Made by a program: the position numbers and the translations under genes. A DNA stretch of 64,000 nt from positions 1 to 64,000 of the forward strand of contig DHQY01000007.1 of NCBI GenBank assembly GCA_002408205.1, written 5' to 3'. The notes below the pieces were generated by a model that was not told the origin of the DNA, did not search any database, and was given only the letters and a program-made list of their open reading frames with translations. Source of the DNA: Bacteroidales bacterium UBA5326. Lineage in GTDB: Bacteria; Bacteroidota; Bacteroidia; Bacteroidales; UBA932. Shown in pieces: positions 17,186 to 27,600 of the stretch (the stretch's first letter is position 1; every line of letters starts with the position of its first letter).

Positions 17186-19759
17186 TTAATTGTTAAGCGC
17201 AGCCGCCACTTCTTCGCACGCAAGTGAAAGCATCACGTAGTTAGGGATTGAGTTGGTACAGCACTCATTCTCTCCCCAGAGGAACGGATAATCATCCTTG
17301 TTTTCCATATAGTCCGGAGCAAGAAGCAGAAGTCCGGGAATAACCCCTCCGGGGATTACCGTGTAGTCGGCGCGATTATTGCCGTAAGAAACGTTTTTTG
17401 TATTCACGCCTATGTCGGTAATAAAAGATACATTTGAGTACGGATGGCATCCATACATGTAATTCAGACCCTGTAATACCAGTTCCGGATCAATCATATC
17501 AGGGAAGTATTTCCATACCAGGTAGTTATTATATGCCCATCTGATTATCTGGTCATTTCCACCCCATCCGCGGCCCGAGATGGGTACACCGTAAGGATTC
17601 ATAGAAGCTGTCTCCTTAAGTGATTCTACATATCCGGGAATAGCGGCTTTTACTTTATCCTGGAACTCTTTGTCCATAAGAGGATAAATGCTCAGTGCCG
17701 TGCCGAGGTTGTAGAATTTGCCTGAGGGTGCTCCGGGAAAGTTCATCTCAATGGGTTCAAGTTGCTTGAGAACAGCCTCTTTGAAGAATTTTACATAGCT
17801 TTTATCTCCGGTTGTTCTCCAAAGTTCTATGGAAGCGTTAACCCGACCGTCACCGCCAAACCGTCTCATCATGGGATTATTTATTTTGGAAGGATCGGCG
17901 TCTTCTGAATATTTTTCCCAAAGCATGACGGCATTCAGGAGCGCTCTTTCTGCAACCTCCGGATAATAGGGTTTAAGCACTCTGGCTGCCGAGGCAAGGG
18001 ATGCAACAGCCGACATGGTACCGGCGGCGCTGAAGTTGCCTGTGAACGCCACACGGTCATCACGGGTACCGGAAGTAAGGCCATCTGTCTGGTAGGGTTT
18101 CAGGGAAGGATTGTAAACAAGGCCGTCTGTAATTGTAGAAGCATCTCCCAGGTGATGATACTGGTACATATTGCTTTGAACTATACCCTGTGCCACAAAT
18201 CCAATGTTTTCCACCTGTGCAATGATGTTAAGTACACCGTGCTGGATCTGCTGAATTACGTCGGGCTTTCCGTCCGGACGATGTATATCTACAAACTTAG
18301 TTTCCTGGTCAATGAACGTTTGGTCTCTCTCCGGCTTGAAAAGATCCCATAAGGTGATCAGATCCGAAGCCATAGAAACGACTGTTCTGCTCTGAATATC
18401 AAAATCACCGGCATCGTACCAGCCACCAACAGCCAGTCCGGGGATATGTTCCCATGATTTATATTTTGTATTGGTTTCAGGGCCCTGCCTATAACCGTCA
18501 AACTGCTCATAATCAACCGGAGCCTGAAGGGCGTCATCCATATGAGAACGTCCGTGCCAGGTACGATACCCTTCGTTTACTTCCATATGATCCATCTGAA
18601 CCGGAAGAAATACGTCCATGGACGCATGCCATTTACCTTTGTATACGTCCTTATTTATGGGAAATACATTTGTCCTGAAACCGCCATAATTAATGCGATA
18701 AAGGCCGGATTCACGTACAGCGGTGAAATCAACGGTAACATAATTGTACCTGCTGTTGTATATTCCCCATGGTTTTACCTGGGCTTTATAAACCACAACT
18801 TCATCTCCATTGTCAGTAATACGGATAATATCTGCTGTCTCTACGGGAGCTGCATTTTTGTCAAGTTCCACAACAGCTACCTTCTTTTGTGCCGGAGTAT
18901 AGCCAATCTGTGAGAAACCCACATTGGGTTTACGTACCCAACCGGCATCGTATGAAGGCTCAATGTACCATTCCAGGACTTTTCCGGTCATGTTGGCAGG
19001 GATATATGACCGGACAACAAAAGTGCCGTTCTGGGCAAGATTTCTGCCGTCGAAAAGGTTTATTTCAGATTCGGAAGAAATAGATACACGAACATCGGAG
19101 TCTTCAGGAGCGAGAACCAGTTTGTTCCCTTTTGAGAACGGTTGGGGAACAATAAATTCATTGCGCCCCCTGTCATCGAACGTGGAGAGTCCGTAGAATT
19201 GCTCAATTTTTTCGCTTCTTGGAAGCATATAAGTATTGTCAGCCGGATATTTTGGCAATATTCCCGGAACGCCGTCCATCATATACGTTTTGCCAAAGAA
19301 TGCAGCAGGGAAAAACTCCCAGTTGAGACCGGCCCGGCCAATAAGTTTTTCCGGAACAGGGCGGTCCAGATATACGGCCACCATAAAACCTTTGCCAGTG
19401 GAGGTAACTTTCACTCTGGAAGTAAAATCATATTCTTTGTAGTTTAGCTCTACTTCAATAGAATTCCCGGTACGATCTACGGTTCTGTTGACGAGTTCCG
19501 GGAAAATATCCCATTGCTCGGGAGTGTTCATCAGGCGGATGCCACCGCCGGTACTGATTCTCTCGCCCCGTTGAATCAATTCAATAGCTGCAAGTTTTTC
19601 ATCGCAAAACATGCCGGCATATTTATTACTGTAAACCAGTAAATTAATACCTCTTTCCTCGAAATACTCCAGATCGTTAATCTGAAAATTCTGCGCCTGC
19701 GCTTTCGGAACAAAAGCTGAGAGGATCAGACAGAACGCAAATACAAGCTTGTGTTTCAT
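17186..19759 (-). CDS. GH9-family glycoside hydrolase with Ig-like N-domain
   Basis: 857-aa secreted protein (signal peptide ends AQA-Q). Residues about 22-305 are a beta-rich domain I do not recognise. Residues about 305-400 are the CelD_N-like Ig domain (VGFSQIGYTPAQKKVAVV). The rest is the GH9 (alpha/alpha)6 barrel with GGWYDAGDFD (Asp449 and Asp452, the water-activating pair) and a C-terminal NE (Glu832, candidate acid). The conserved HHR substrate motif of classic GH9 cellulases is absent; the equivalent loop reads VSYGNNRADY. It is therefore a divergent GH9, and its substrate could be the xylan backbone or another beta-glucan rather than cellulose. Confidence 0.85.
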   Translation of the reverse strand: MKHKLVFAFCLILSAFVPKAQAQNFQINDLEYFEERGINLLVYSNKYAGMFCDEKLAAIELIQRGERISTGGGIRLMNTPEQWDIFPELVNRTVDRTGNSIEVELNYKEYDFTSRVKVTSTGKGFMVAVYLDRPVPEKLIGRAGLNWEFFPAAFFGKTYMMDGVPGILPKYPADNTYMLPRSEKIEQFYGLSTFDDRGRNEFIVPQPFSKGNKLVLAPEDSDVRVSISSESEINLFDGRNLAQNGTFVVRSYIPANMTGKVLEWYIEPSYDAGWVRKPNVGFSQIGYTPAQKKVAVVELDKNAAPVETADIIRITDNGDEVVVYKAQVKPWGIYNSRYNYVTVDFTAVRESGLYRINYGGFRTNVFPINKDVYKGKWHASMDVFLPVQMDHMEVNEGYRTWHGRSHMDDALQAPVDYEQFDGYRQGPETNTKYKSWEHIPGLAVGGWYDAGDFDIQSRTVVSMASDLITLWDLFKPERDQTFIDQETKFVDIHRPDGKPDVIQQIQHGVLNIIAQVENIGFVAQGIVQSNMYQYHHLGDASTITDGLVYNPSLKPYQTDGLTSGTRDDRVAFTGNFSAAGTMSAVASLASAARVLKPYYPEVAERALLNAVMLWEKYSEDADPSKINNPMMRRFGGDGRVNASIELWRTTGDKSYVKFFKEAVLKQLEPIEMNFPGAPSGKFYNLGTALSIYPLMDKEFQDKVKAAIPGYVESLKETASMNPYGVPISGRGWGGNDQIIRWAYNNYLVWKYFPDMIDPELVLQGLNYMYGCHPYSNVSFITDIGVNTKNVSYGNNRADYTVIPGGVIPGLLLLAPDYMENKDDYPFLWGENECCTNSIPNYVMLSLACEEVAAALNN

Positions 19760-19774
19760 GTGTGATATATGTTT

Positions 19775-21664
19775 TTATTTGAATAATAACTGCAATGTGG
19801 TTGAAAGATAGTATCTTGCGTTCATCCAGGTGTGTCCCCCGGCTGTAGTTATCTTTTTATATCCGATTCCTTTGGCATCGAAATACTGCTGGTGTTTTAT
19901 TACATCTTGATATAGAAAATCTTCAGATCCTACACCAAACCACATGAGTTTCATTTTTGCATTGAAATCATCTGGAGATTTAGTGAAGAAGGGGAAATAG
20001 ATATCCATCACTTCGGGCGTAAGATAAGCGCTATAGGAGCATACCCAGGCGAATTGATCCATATTGGAGAAAGCCGTGAAAAGAGATTGACCGCCTCCGC
20101 GGGAGAATCCGGCAATAGCCCTGTTATCGCGTTCCGGAAGTGTCCGAAATTCTTTCTCAACAAATGGCATAATGCATTCAGTCATTTCCTTTGCAAATAC
20201 CCGGTACATGTCAGCTGCCTGTAACGATGAGGGCATTGGCGTCCCGTTCATCATATTTCCGTAAGGCATTACCACAATCATGGGATTGGCCTGACCCCGG
20301 GCAATAAGATTATCTAGAATCGTATTGACCTTACCTACTTTGAACCAGGTTTCCTCGGTATCTGTGGTGCCGCTGATCAGATAGAAAACAGGATAGGATT
20401 TATCCCCGGTTTCGTATCCGGCCGGAGTATATACCAATAAAGGACGGTTTGTGCCAAGAACGTCAGATTTATAGGTGCACCAGGTCACGCGTCCGTGAGG
20501 AACATCGTTGACATGGTACAATGCCTTTTCGTCAGGAATGGTTAGAAGGCTGGCTTTGAATCCTTCGTTAGGGAATATTTCCGTATTGGAAGGATCAGAT
20601 ACCGTTACACCGTCTACGATAAAATTATAAGGATAAATATCGGGATTCTCAACCTTTTGTGTTATGCTCCAGATGCCCTCTTTATTCATTGTTAATGAAA
20701 CGTTTTCCTGTAAAAACTGTGAAGACAAAAGAACCGATTTGGCACGCGGGGCCCTGATATTGAATGTCACTCCGCCTCCAAAACGATGGATAACGGGAGA
20801 TTCAACAGGAAGATTGTACATCCGTGAAACAGGGGCTTTATATCCCATAAGTGGAAGCATTACTGCAGCATAGCGTCTGCCAATATCGCGGTAGCCGGCT
20901 GCATCAAAGTGTATCTGGTCAAAAAACTGAGTACAACAACTCGATGAAACTACATGAGCTGTCGGGATGGTTTCGGGAAGTTTGTCAATAATCAGGTTCA
21001 TTGAGGCGCTTCGTCCTCCTCTGTCAGCATTAACGACTTCCCCTGCAATCAGCGGAACATCTTCTGCTTTCAGATTAAGGTCTTTCAGAAGATTTTCATA
21101 AACACTCCTGATTTTGAGAGGCCAATCTTCTTCTCCGATATTTGATTCGCCCTGATGTATGAGTATTCCCGAAATAACCCCGTCTTTCTGAGCTTTTGCG
21201 GCCAGTTCAACAAGCCATTTATACGGATCGTTGTCATATGCCTTAAGCATTGGGATCATCCATTCCGGAGCAGTCTTGGCGTACTCACCTATCTTGTCTT
21301 TCATGAACGCTTCAATTCGGCATCCTCCAATGGAAACATTGATTACACCTACAGTATGATCTTCCGGGAGTACTTCCAGCAACGTACGGCCAAAGTAATC
21401 TACCGGGGTAAGACCCGTCTTTTCTCTGCAAAGAGGGGGAATCGCTTTGTACCATTGACCTTTCACTCGACCACGGGACGCATCGTCCACAGCGGCCATC
21501 ATACGGAAACGTTCACTTATATTTACGGTATCCTGGGGTTCAATCCTGGCAGCTCCTTCCATATTGGACTGTCCGAAACACAGGAAAATATGGAATTTCC
21601 TGTCCTGTGCATTACCGGTATGGACAAGAAATATTAATAGAAATACAATAAATAATTTTTTCAT
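19775..21664 (-). CDS. CE6 acetylxylan esterase fused to CBM48-CE1 esterase
   Basis: 629-aa secreted two-enzyme fusion. After the signal peptide (1-19), residues about 24-275 form a SASA/CE6 domain with LCFGQSNMEG (Ser33), IHQGESNIG and a DQIHFDAAGY block carrying the Asp/His. Residues about 285-370 form a CBM48-like domain, and about 385-629 a CE1 domain with Ser521 in GFSRGG and the His in GGHTWMNARYY. CE6 enzymes remove acetyl groups from xylose; the CE1 half may remove ferulate or further acetyl groups. The CE1 part belongs to the GHTWM clade. Confidence 0.88.
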   Translation of the reverse strand: MKKLFIVFLLIFLVHTGNAQDRKFHIFLCFGQSNMEGAARIEPQDTVNISERFRMMAAVDDASRGRVKGQWYKAIPPLCREKTGLTPVDYFGRTLLEVLPEDHTVGVINVSIGGCRIEAFMKDKIGEYAKTAPEWMIPMLKAYDNDPYKWLVELAAKAQKDGVISGILIHQGESNIGEEDWPLKIRSVYENLLKDLNLKAEDVPLIAGEVVNADRGGRSASMNLIIDKLPETIPTAHVVSSSCCTQFFDQIHFDAAGYRDIGRRYAAVMLPLMGYKAPVSRMYNLPVESPVIHRFGGGVTFNIRAPRAKSVLLSSQFLQENVSLTMNKEGIWSITQKVENPDIYPYNFIVDGVTVSDPSNTEIFPNEGFKASLLTIPDEKALYHVNDVPHGRVTWCTYKSDVLGTNRPLLVYTPAGYETGDKSYPVFYLISGTTDTEETWFKVGKVNTILDNLIARGQANPMIVVMPYGNMMNGTPMPSSLQAADMYRVFAKEMTECIMPFVEKEFRTLPERDNRAIAGFSRGGGQSLFTAFSNMDQFAWVCSYSAYLTPEVMDIYFPFFTKSPDDFNAKMKLMWFGVGSEDFLYQDVIKHQQYFDAKGIGYKKITTAGGHTWMNARYYLSTTLQLLFK

Positions 21665-21670
21665 ATTACA

Positions 21671-22819
21671 TCAGATATTTATTTGGGTCCCTAAGACAAG
21701 CTTGTCCCCGGAATCGTCTACATTCCAGTATTGAGGTTTTCTGGGTCCGTTTTCACTGGCGTGATGTACAACAAAAATAAGTTTGCCTTCGAATGTTTTG
21801 AACAACATTCCGTGACCGGAATTATTAGCCATGAATGCTTCCTCTTCCTGAACCCAGGGACCGGCAATCGTGCCGGATTCGGAATAAGCTATTCCCTGAG
21901 CATATCTTTCTTTGCCCCAGCTGGACCAGAGCATGCCGAGTTTTCCGGTTTGCGTGCGGAACATCTGAGGACCGTCCGTAACCCAGCCCGGCATTTTAAG
22001 ACCAAAGGTAGCTTCACCGCTGGCGTTCATTTCAGTCACCCATGGAGCCTCAGTGGCACGGAACATGGTTATCGGTTTCTCAGAAACAGTATAACTGAGA
22101 TCGGGCGCGAGTTCAATATAATCCATTGTGCCATCTATGATCTGGGTCCATTCGTGTACAAAAATCATATAAATCTTTCCGTTCTCCTCATAAAGGGTCC
22201 CGTCTATACAGTCCCAGTCATGAGGCTGGTAATCGTAGCCGGGCTCAATGGCAAACGATGTATAGGGACCTTCCGGATTATCTGCTCTAAGGAGATAAGT
22301 CTGGTTGTGAGGAACATTGTATCGTCTGGGTACCTGTTCAATAAGTTCACTGTGATCACTCCATGTACCGGCATAATAGTATTTGTCTCCTATTTTGTGA
22401 ATTTCTGCTGCTGCTGCAAAACCCGCTCTTTCCAGCCATAGTCCCTTGATGTCTATAATTGCATAAGGACCGGTCCACATCTCGAGGTCGCTGCTCTTGT
22501 ACATCCATCCGCCCGAACAGGTTAGATAATAGGTTTGCGTTTCCTTGTGGGGATATATAAACGGATCGCTCATAATAAGATCGTTAAAATGTACCGTTTT
22601 GGCTTCCGGCATCTGAAATTTAGGACGAGGTGCCTGAGCTTTGCCGGTCGTATCTCTCCGCTGAAAGCCGCCAAAATTCTTCTGACCTGGGTCTGCATAC
22701 GGAGCCTGCTCCCCTGCTTTAATTATTTCCGAAACTTTGACGTCGGAGCGCGTGTTTGGTTTACATGCAATCAGCAATAAAGAGGTGATGCCGATAATGG
22801 AGAATGCTAATAATCTCAT
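21671..22819 (-). CDS. GH43 glycoside hydrolase, lipoprotein
   Basis: 382 aa from the chosen ATG at 22819, which gives a clean lipoprotein signal (MRLLAFSIIGITSLLLIAC). The longer frame opening at 22918 would run through a strong RNA hairpin and lacks a signal, so it was rejected. GH43 features: Asp in MSDPFIYP, Asp in DCIDGTLYEENG, and VTDGPQMF, where the more usual EGP reads DGP. It is the first gene after susD in the operon, separated by 121 bases containing the hairpin. Probably a cell-surface or periplasmic arabinofuranosidase or xylosidase. Confidence 0.87.
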   Translation of the reverse strand: MRLLAFSIIGITSLLLIACKPNTRSDVKVSEIIKAGEQAPYADPGQKNFGGFQRRDTTGKAQAPRPKFQMPEAKTVHFNDLIMSDPFIYPHKETQTYYLTCSGGWMYKSSDLEMWTGPYAIIDIKGLWLERAGFAAAAEIHKIGDKYYYAGTWSDHSELIEQVPRRYNVPHNQTYLLRADNPEGPYTSFAIEPGYDYQPHDWDCIDGTLYEENGKIYMIFVHEWTQIIDGTMDYIELAPDLSYTVSEKPITMFRATEAPWVTEMNASGEATFGLKMPGWVTDGPQMFRTQTGKLGMLWSSWGKERYAQGIAYSESGTIAGPWVQEEEAFMANNSGHGMLFKTFEGKLIFVVHHASENGPRKPQYWNVDDSGDKLVLGTQINI

Positions 22820-22872
22820 TAAATATAAGTGTTTGTAAAAATTATTATGAAGAAGTATTTCTGATATAAATA

Positions 22873-22900
22873 GAGTGGATCCCGGTGATGGGACCCACTC
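22873..22900 (-). terminator. Strong hairpin between susD and GH43
   Basis: GAGTGG (22873-22878) pairs with CCACTC (22895-22900). After one mismatch, TCCC pairs with GGGA, leaving a small loop. There is no T-run after it on the minus strand, so it is probably not a full terminator. Hairpins at this place often let susCD transcripts accumulate above those of downstream enzymes, by partial termination or by blocking 3' decay. The structure is seen; the role is inferred. Confidence 0.55.
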
Positions 22901-22940
22901 CCGTACAAAATAAATCAAAAGACCTAACTAAAACCAAAAA

Positions 22941-24623
22941 CTACCATCCGGGATTTTGTACTAAATTTTCATTGATAGATAACTCGCTGTATGGGAAAGG
23001 ATAATGCTCATGCTTCCCTGCTTTGAACCCGTGCTCCTTACCCTTATTGACGTCAGAATCTGACCAGTCAACGAAACCTTCGTGTCTGCCGCTGTTTTCT
23101 GTGGCAAATTTATCTTTGAACGAAGGAACGCTATCCCCGTTATTTGCAAGTTTGGCTGCTGCTTCGCCCCAACGTACCAGGTCAATGAAACGACAACCTT
23201 CCATCCACATTTCATACTGTTTTTCCTTCTTAACGGCATCGAGTGTCAGAGAAGAACTGATGGTTTTGGAGCCGGCACGCTGCTGAACCATATTCAGGTA
23301 TTGCAGACCGTCGTTATCGCTTGTTTGCGCGCAGCATTCTGCATACATCAGGAGAACTTCTGCATACCGCATGATCAGGAAATTAATGTCTGAGTACGAT
23401 CCGTCTTTTATGTCGCTGGAAGAAGCAACAAGTTTCAGATGGAAATAACCTTCATGTCCGTATAATCCAATTGGGTTATTGATGCCGCGGAATTTGTCCT
23501 TTATTTTATCCTCGCGTGTGGGACAGTTGGGATCGCTTGTGTAAGGCATATCAAAAAGGACCTCATCATAAGTTGCGATCCAGGCCTTACGGCGGAACGA
23601 GTTCATGCCGTCATTAGCGATGAGAGCTTCCGCAAATTCACCGGTAGGACAAATACCTCCCCAGCCGCTGGCAAATAGACTGGTGGGCATTCCGCCAAGC
23701 CTGTCGGAACGCCAGTTCCAAAGGTTAGCCTGCATCCAGGTAGTACGCTGAATACGTCCGCCCCACGTACTGATGCTGGAATTGTACACATGGTTGAATT
23801 CGAAAACTTTTTCTTCGTTGCCGTCACCCTCTACATGGAAAAGCTCAGCTATTCTGTTTCCGGGAACTAGTGCATACTTACCTGAAGAGATAACTTTTTT
23901 CAATTCAGCTTTTGCACCTGCATAATCACCTGCAAACATAAGCGCTTTCCCGGCAAAGGCATAAGCAGCACCCTTGGTGATCTTTGCGCAACCGGCTTTG
24001 TCGCTCGGACTCTGTCTCTCATCAAGGTATTGAGCTGCATCTATACACTCCTGGGCGCTCCATTGCAGGATGGCATTTTTACTTTCAGAATTTCCGGGCC
24101 TGTCTGCTCCGGTAAGCACATGGTCAACTATGGGAGGAGTATCCCAAAGGATAGCCAGCATCATATGGCAGAAAGCGCGAAGTACTCTCGCTTCCGAGAT
24201 GCACCGGTCCTTAATGGCGCTCGTACCGTATTCAAAATTGTCTATAACAAGGTTTGCTCCGTAGATAGCCTTGTAGAAACCTTTATACATATTGCTGACG
24301 CACTGATTATTATAATCTTCACGGAACTCGTTGAGCGCAGCCAGAAAGTCATTGTCACCATAATTGGAACCGGCAGCATAAATATCATCGGACGGGTAGA
24401 CAAGAATAGCATTATAGGGAGAATAGATGTATTCGTTGTTTCTGACAATTCCTAACATCGCTTTCTCATAGGCAGCAACCAAAGCAGACTCGGCATCTGC
24501 ATCGGTTTGATAGAAGGTCTCCGTTGAGATAACGCCCTTTTGATCTATATCAAGCAACTTTTCACAAGCTGTCAAGCAAAAGGTAACTAACAAAATGGGA
24601 ATGATATATTTTTTCATAATCAT
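22941..24623 (-). CDS. SusD/RagB-type glycan-binding lipoprotein
   Basis: 560-aa outer-membrane surface lipoprotein with signal and lipobox (FCLTAC, Cys20; ATG at 24617 is an equally likely start). The SusD plan is clear: N-terminal LLDIDQKGVISTETFYQTDADAESALVAAY, the TPR-like helices (ARVLRAFCHMMLAILW), and the C-terminal EKQYEMWMEGCRFIDLVRWG and YPFPYSELSINENLVQNPGW. It binds xylan oligosaccharides at the surface and caps the SusC barrel. It lies 13 bases downstream of susC. Confidence 0.95.
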   Translation of the reverse strand: MIMKKYIIPILLVTFCLTACEKLLDIDQKGVISTETFYQTDADAESALVAAYEKAMLGIVRNNEYIYSPYNAILVYPSDDIYAAGSNYGDNDFLAALNEFREDYNNQCVSNMYKGFYKAIYGANLVIDNFEYGTSAIKDRCISEARVLRAFCHMMLAILWDTPPIVDHVLTGADRPGNSESKNAILQWSAQECIDAAQYLDERQSPSDKAGCAKITKGAAYAFAGKALMFAGDYAGAKAELKKVISSGKYALVPGNRIAELFHVEGDGNEEKVFEFNHVYNSSISTWGGRIQRTTWMQANLWNWRSDRLGGMPTSLFASGWGGICPTGEFAEALIANDGMNSFRRKAWIATYDEVLFDMPYTSDPNCPTREDKIKDKFRGINNPIGLYGHEGYFHLKLVASSSDIKDGSYSDINFLIMRYAEVLLMYAECCAQTSDNDGLQYLNMVQQRAGSKTISSSLTLDAVKKEKQYEMWMEGCRFIDLVRWGEAAAKLANNGDSVPSFKDKFATENSGRHEGFVDWSDSDVNKGKEHGFKAGKHEHYPFPYSELSINENLVQNPGW

Positions 24624-24636
24624 CGTTGTTGTGTAA

Positions 24637-27600
24637 TTAGAATGAAATGTTTATGCCAATCACAGCTTTCTTTGTCGTAGGATATGACCCCTTATCGAAT
24701 CCGAGTGAATTGGCTCTACCGGAGGAAGCTGTTTCCGGATCCATACCGGGATACTTGGAGAAAGTGAAATAGTCATCCAACGAAGCATAGATTCTTAAAT
24801 TGCTGATGAATAGCTTTTGGGTCCACTTCTGTGGGAGCGTGTAACCCAACTGGATCTGTTTAATTTTGAAGTATGATCCGTCAAAAACCGTGGCACTTGA
24901 ACCCCAGAATTTTGAGTCGGAAACAACACTGATAGCACTTGGCATAGATGCATTCGTATTGGATTCTGTCCAGGCATTCTTATGGAAGTATTCCAGCGAG
25001 TTGTACAAAGGCCGGTCACCACGGTACGACACGGCAAAGATCTCGTTACCGTAGGTGCCGGTTCCGAATAATGTAAAATCAATTCCCTTCCAGGCGATAT
25101 TGACTGTAAGACCATAGGTTAAATCAGGAATACCGCAACCGACCATAGTCTGGTCATTGGCGTCTATAACTCCGCTACCATCAAGGTCTGCAAGAATAGG
25201 TTTTCCGGTTGCTTTATCTACGCCTTCGTACTGGTAACCTCTCATATACCAGATTGGGTATCCTACCTCAAACTGAGTAGAGAGGTCGGTGGACTGTACA
25301 GGCGCCATACCCTGAATTCTGGAAATGGTAGGATCCAGGAAGGTTACTTCATTTTTAAGATACGCCATGTTGGCGTTGATAGAATACTGGAAATCTCCTT
25401 TGGAATCTTTCCAGCCCAGTTCCAATTCAATACCTCTATTCATAACTTCACCGGCATTGATAGTGGAAGAGCTGACTCCTACTTCGGCTACAGGAGAAAC
25501 ACTTACAAGCAGATCTTTGGTAGTCTTTACATAATAGTCAAAGCCCAATGAGAGACGATCGTTGAGGAAACGGGCATCGAGACCCAGGTCATACTGCTCC
25601 GAAGTTTCCCATTTAAGATTGGGGTTGGCCAGTCCTGAAGGGCTGGAGCCGTAAGATACCACATTAGAGCCAGGGTTATACTGATAATAGCTGGAGTTGT
25701 AAGAAATTGTCGTGGCATAGGGATAATTGCTCAATACGGCAATATTACCATTCACACCCCATGATCCGCGAATTTTAAGAAACGAGAGCGTTTCCTTTCC
25801 TATGCTCTTCATGAACGGCTCATTGGTGAGCACCCAACCGGCAGACACCGAAGGGAAATATCCCCAGCGGGCATCCGAGGGAAGCTTAGATGAGTCAAAA
25901 GCATCGGCACGGAAGTTAACCTGGATGTTGTACCTGTCTGCATAGTTCCAGTGAATACGTCCAAAATAAGACAGATTGGCAGATACGCCGGGAGCACCTG
26001 ATACGCTTTTTGCTGTATCGGCATTGTTGTTCAGATACTGCAAATAGCGGAAGTTAGGAGCATAGCCGGTAAGAATGTTTGGACCGCTACCGGTAGCATT
26101 TACGGCAAAAGTATTATTTTGGATATAGGACATACCACCCATAACAGTGAATGTGTTCTTTCCGAAGCTGAACATATAGTTGGCAAAATTCTCCCACTGG
26201 TAGTAAAATCCCTGGCTGGCGTTAGCCTGGAGTTCATACGTTGTCCTGTAAGCCATAGAATTGGCATAGTAAGGAGCGGCATACCGGCTGTAATAACTCT
26301 GATTTATACGGTATCCGAAACGTGATGTGATGGTAAGGCCTTTTATTGGAGTCAGGTTGGCATAGAGCGAACCGCGGATATTAATGCCCTGATTCTCGAC
26401 ATCTTCCTTGTCTCTCTGAATAAAGGGGTGACCCGAGTCAGTCTCGACAATCTTTGAAACGGCATAGAAACCGTTTTCGTCACCGAGAATCCGGTCACCG
26501 GCATCGTAGTGATTCTTCAAATCCTGCGGAAGATCGTTATAAGTAGGATAATACACAGGTGTAAGAGGATCCTGTGTAAGCGTTCCCATCATAACCGATC
26601 CGAACTCATTATGCTGGCTTACCGATCTGGTTTTCCATTTTTCAATGGAAGCGTTTGACCCGACAGTGAACCAATCCTTTATTTTATAGTCTGCGTTGAT
26701 CTGGGCCGAGAGACGATTGTATACGTCCTTATCGCCGCGAACAATACCGTCGTCGTTCACATAGTTCAAAGCCACGTAAAAATGACCGCGGTCATTTCCA
26801 CCCTCAACACCGATGGTGTGACGTTTGGTTAAACTGGTCGTGAAAACCTCATCGGACCAATTGGTATCCGTGCCGGTATATCCAAGATCATTAAGGCGTT
26901 GCTGTGTGAGCACACCCTGGGCGATCTTGTAGTCTATATACTGCGCAGCATTCATAACTTCTGAGGCCTTGCCCAGAGAATTCCATACATTCTGGTAATT
27001 ATAGAATACTCTTCCCCTGCCTTTTTCTTTGCTTCCTGTTTTGGTGGTAATCAGGACAACACCATTACCGGCCTGGGCACCATAAATGGCTGCCGAAGCA
27101 GCGTCCTTAAGAACTTCCATGGATTCAATCATATTGGGATCCAGGTACTGAATGTTATCCACCTGAAGACCATCAACAATAAGAAGTGGCCCGAGGCCTT
27201 CGGAAGAGTTGGACGAATAACCGCGTACACGAATTTGTGAACCCGATCCGGGGGCTGCAGAATAGTTCAGAATATGAACCCCGGCTGCTTTTCCCTGTAA
27301 TGCGCTTGCCGCATCGGATGTGGAACGGTTATTAAGATCTTCGGCTTTAACTGATGAGACAGCTCCGGTGACGTCGCTCTTTCTCTGAACACCGTAACCG
27401 ACAACAACGACTTCTTCAAGGATTGCCGTGTCCTCAATCAGAGTGATTTCAAAAACAGACTGATTGCCAATGGCAATAACCTGCGACTTGTAACCGATAA
27501 ATGTTACGTTTAAGTTGGCTTGTGCAGGAACCTGCAGCACAAACTTTCCATCCAGATCGGTAACCGTATTAATACGATCGTTACCGACAACAATCACAGA

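Noticed and set aside
22820..22918. Longer N-terminus for the GH43 gene after susD
   Set aside because: It would be translated through a strong hairpin and would bury a perfect lipoprotein signal; the inner ATG at 22819 is preferred.
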